Assembly (NCBI GenBank): GCA_017942165.1
Contig: JAGKSB010000012.1
Coordinates: 52,321 to 116,320, forward strand
Direction of reading: 5' to 3'
DNA: 64,000 nt
Origin: Rhinopithecimicrobium faecis
GTDB taxonomy: Bacteria > Bacteroidota > Bacteroidia > Sphingobacteriales > Sphingobacteriaceae
Shown here: one piece after another, positions 63,936 through 64,000 of the stretch
Position numbering within the stretch: the first letter of the stretch is position 1
Layout of the letters: every line of letters starts with the position of its first letter
The notes under the pieces: generated by a model
The model's input: only the letters and a program-made list of their open reading frames with translations
What the model was told of the DNA's origin: nothing
The model's database searches: none
Position numbers and translations under genes: made by a program

Positions 63936-64000
63936 ATGAAATATAAGAAATGGACTTTAGCTGAAAAGCTAGAAATCTTATCTAGTGGCGATGCCATAGG
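63936..64000 (+). CDS. Start of a transposase-like helix-turn-helix protein (cut by window end)
   Basis: The visible 21 residues, MKYKKWTLAEKLEILSSGDA and one more, look like the N-terminal helix of IS3-type OrfA (a basic start followed by an EKLEIL helix). The window ends inside it. The assignment rests on this short stretch. Confidence 0.5.
   Translation, partial: MKYKKWTLAEKLEILSSGDAI

Overview
The window comes from a chromosome of a Bacteroidota bacterium, most likely Sphingobacteriaceae (Sphingobacterium or a close relative). The evidence is: Bacteroidota-type promoters (TTG, 19-20 nt, TAnnTTTG) before many genes and RNAs; few Shine-Dalgarno sites; an archaeal-type prolyl-tRNA synthetase; and lineage-typical families (DUF4905, DUF4783, DUF3943, DUF3050, NfeD-type protease, the LuxC-like acyl-CoA reductase diverging from a ferredoxin). 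No rRNA, CRISPR array or prophage was seen. About 51 protein genes, two tRNA genes and two candidate small RNAs are described.

Layout. 1-11.4 kb: a minus-strand operon proS - SDR - cystathionine gamma-synthase - TIGR02757, a glycine/tryptophan-rich lipoprotein, a FadL/OmpP1-like barrel, an NfeD protease, then DUF4905 - LysM/DPBB - uridine kinase - a 56-residue Cys-rich protein. 11.5-13.5 kb: a DUF4442 protein and a lipoprotein - SCO - cytochrome c operon (respiratory copper/heme). 13.6-20.2 kb: a small RNA candidate, then tetR - tolC - adaptor - RND pump. 20.3-27.8 kb: DUF3943 and DUF3050 proteins and a second, minus-strand efflux operon (tolC - emrA - emrB) diverging from an AraC regulator. 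27.8-33.7 kb: DUF4783 - nadC - plsY - M48 protease, gpmI with a lipoprotein, and a TPR protein. 34-42.7 kb: lon, a dicarboxylate symporter, ferredoxin and acyl-CoA reductase, an ftsE-like ATPase, and grpE - dnaJ. 42.8-46.5 kb: a second small RNA, pdxH - nuoC - nuoD, yqgE, and a tandemly duplicated tRNA-His transcription unit. 46.6-56.4 kb: htpG, metN-metI-metQ, a degenerate DEAD-box-like helicase, the glyoxylate shunt pair aceB-aceA, and a cold-shock protein with a long leader. 56.7-64 kb is more accessory: a DoxX-like protein, a Sel1-repeat protein, a cholesterol-dependent-cytolysin-like pore-forming protein, a GH110 alpha-1,3-galactosidase, and the start of a transposase-like gene cut by the window end.

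The most interesting signals are not protein genes. (1) Two unlinked loci carry the same small-RNA design on the minus strand: a well-formed promoter, a near-identical 5' segment of about 29 nt, and a locus-specific terminator hairpin. The shared segment is complementary to a sequence ending in a start codon, of the kind I recall before many susC-like genes in this family, so a trans-acting repressor RNA family is plausible. (2) lon, grpE-dnaJ and htpG have sigma-54-like -24/-12 elements plus TGACA/TGTCA inverted repeats upstream. (3) metNIQ has a structured leader ending in a terminator, next to an unexplained GC-richer, hairpin-rich stretch. (4) Several genes have a -7 box only 3-7 nt before the start codon, implying leaderless mRNAs. 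(5) Short degenerate tandem repeats recur between stop codons and terminators.
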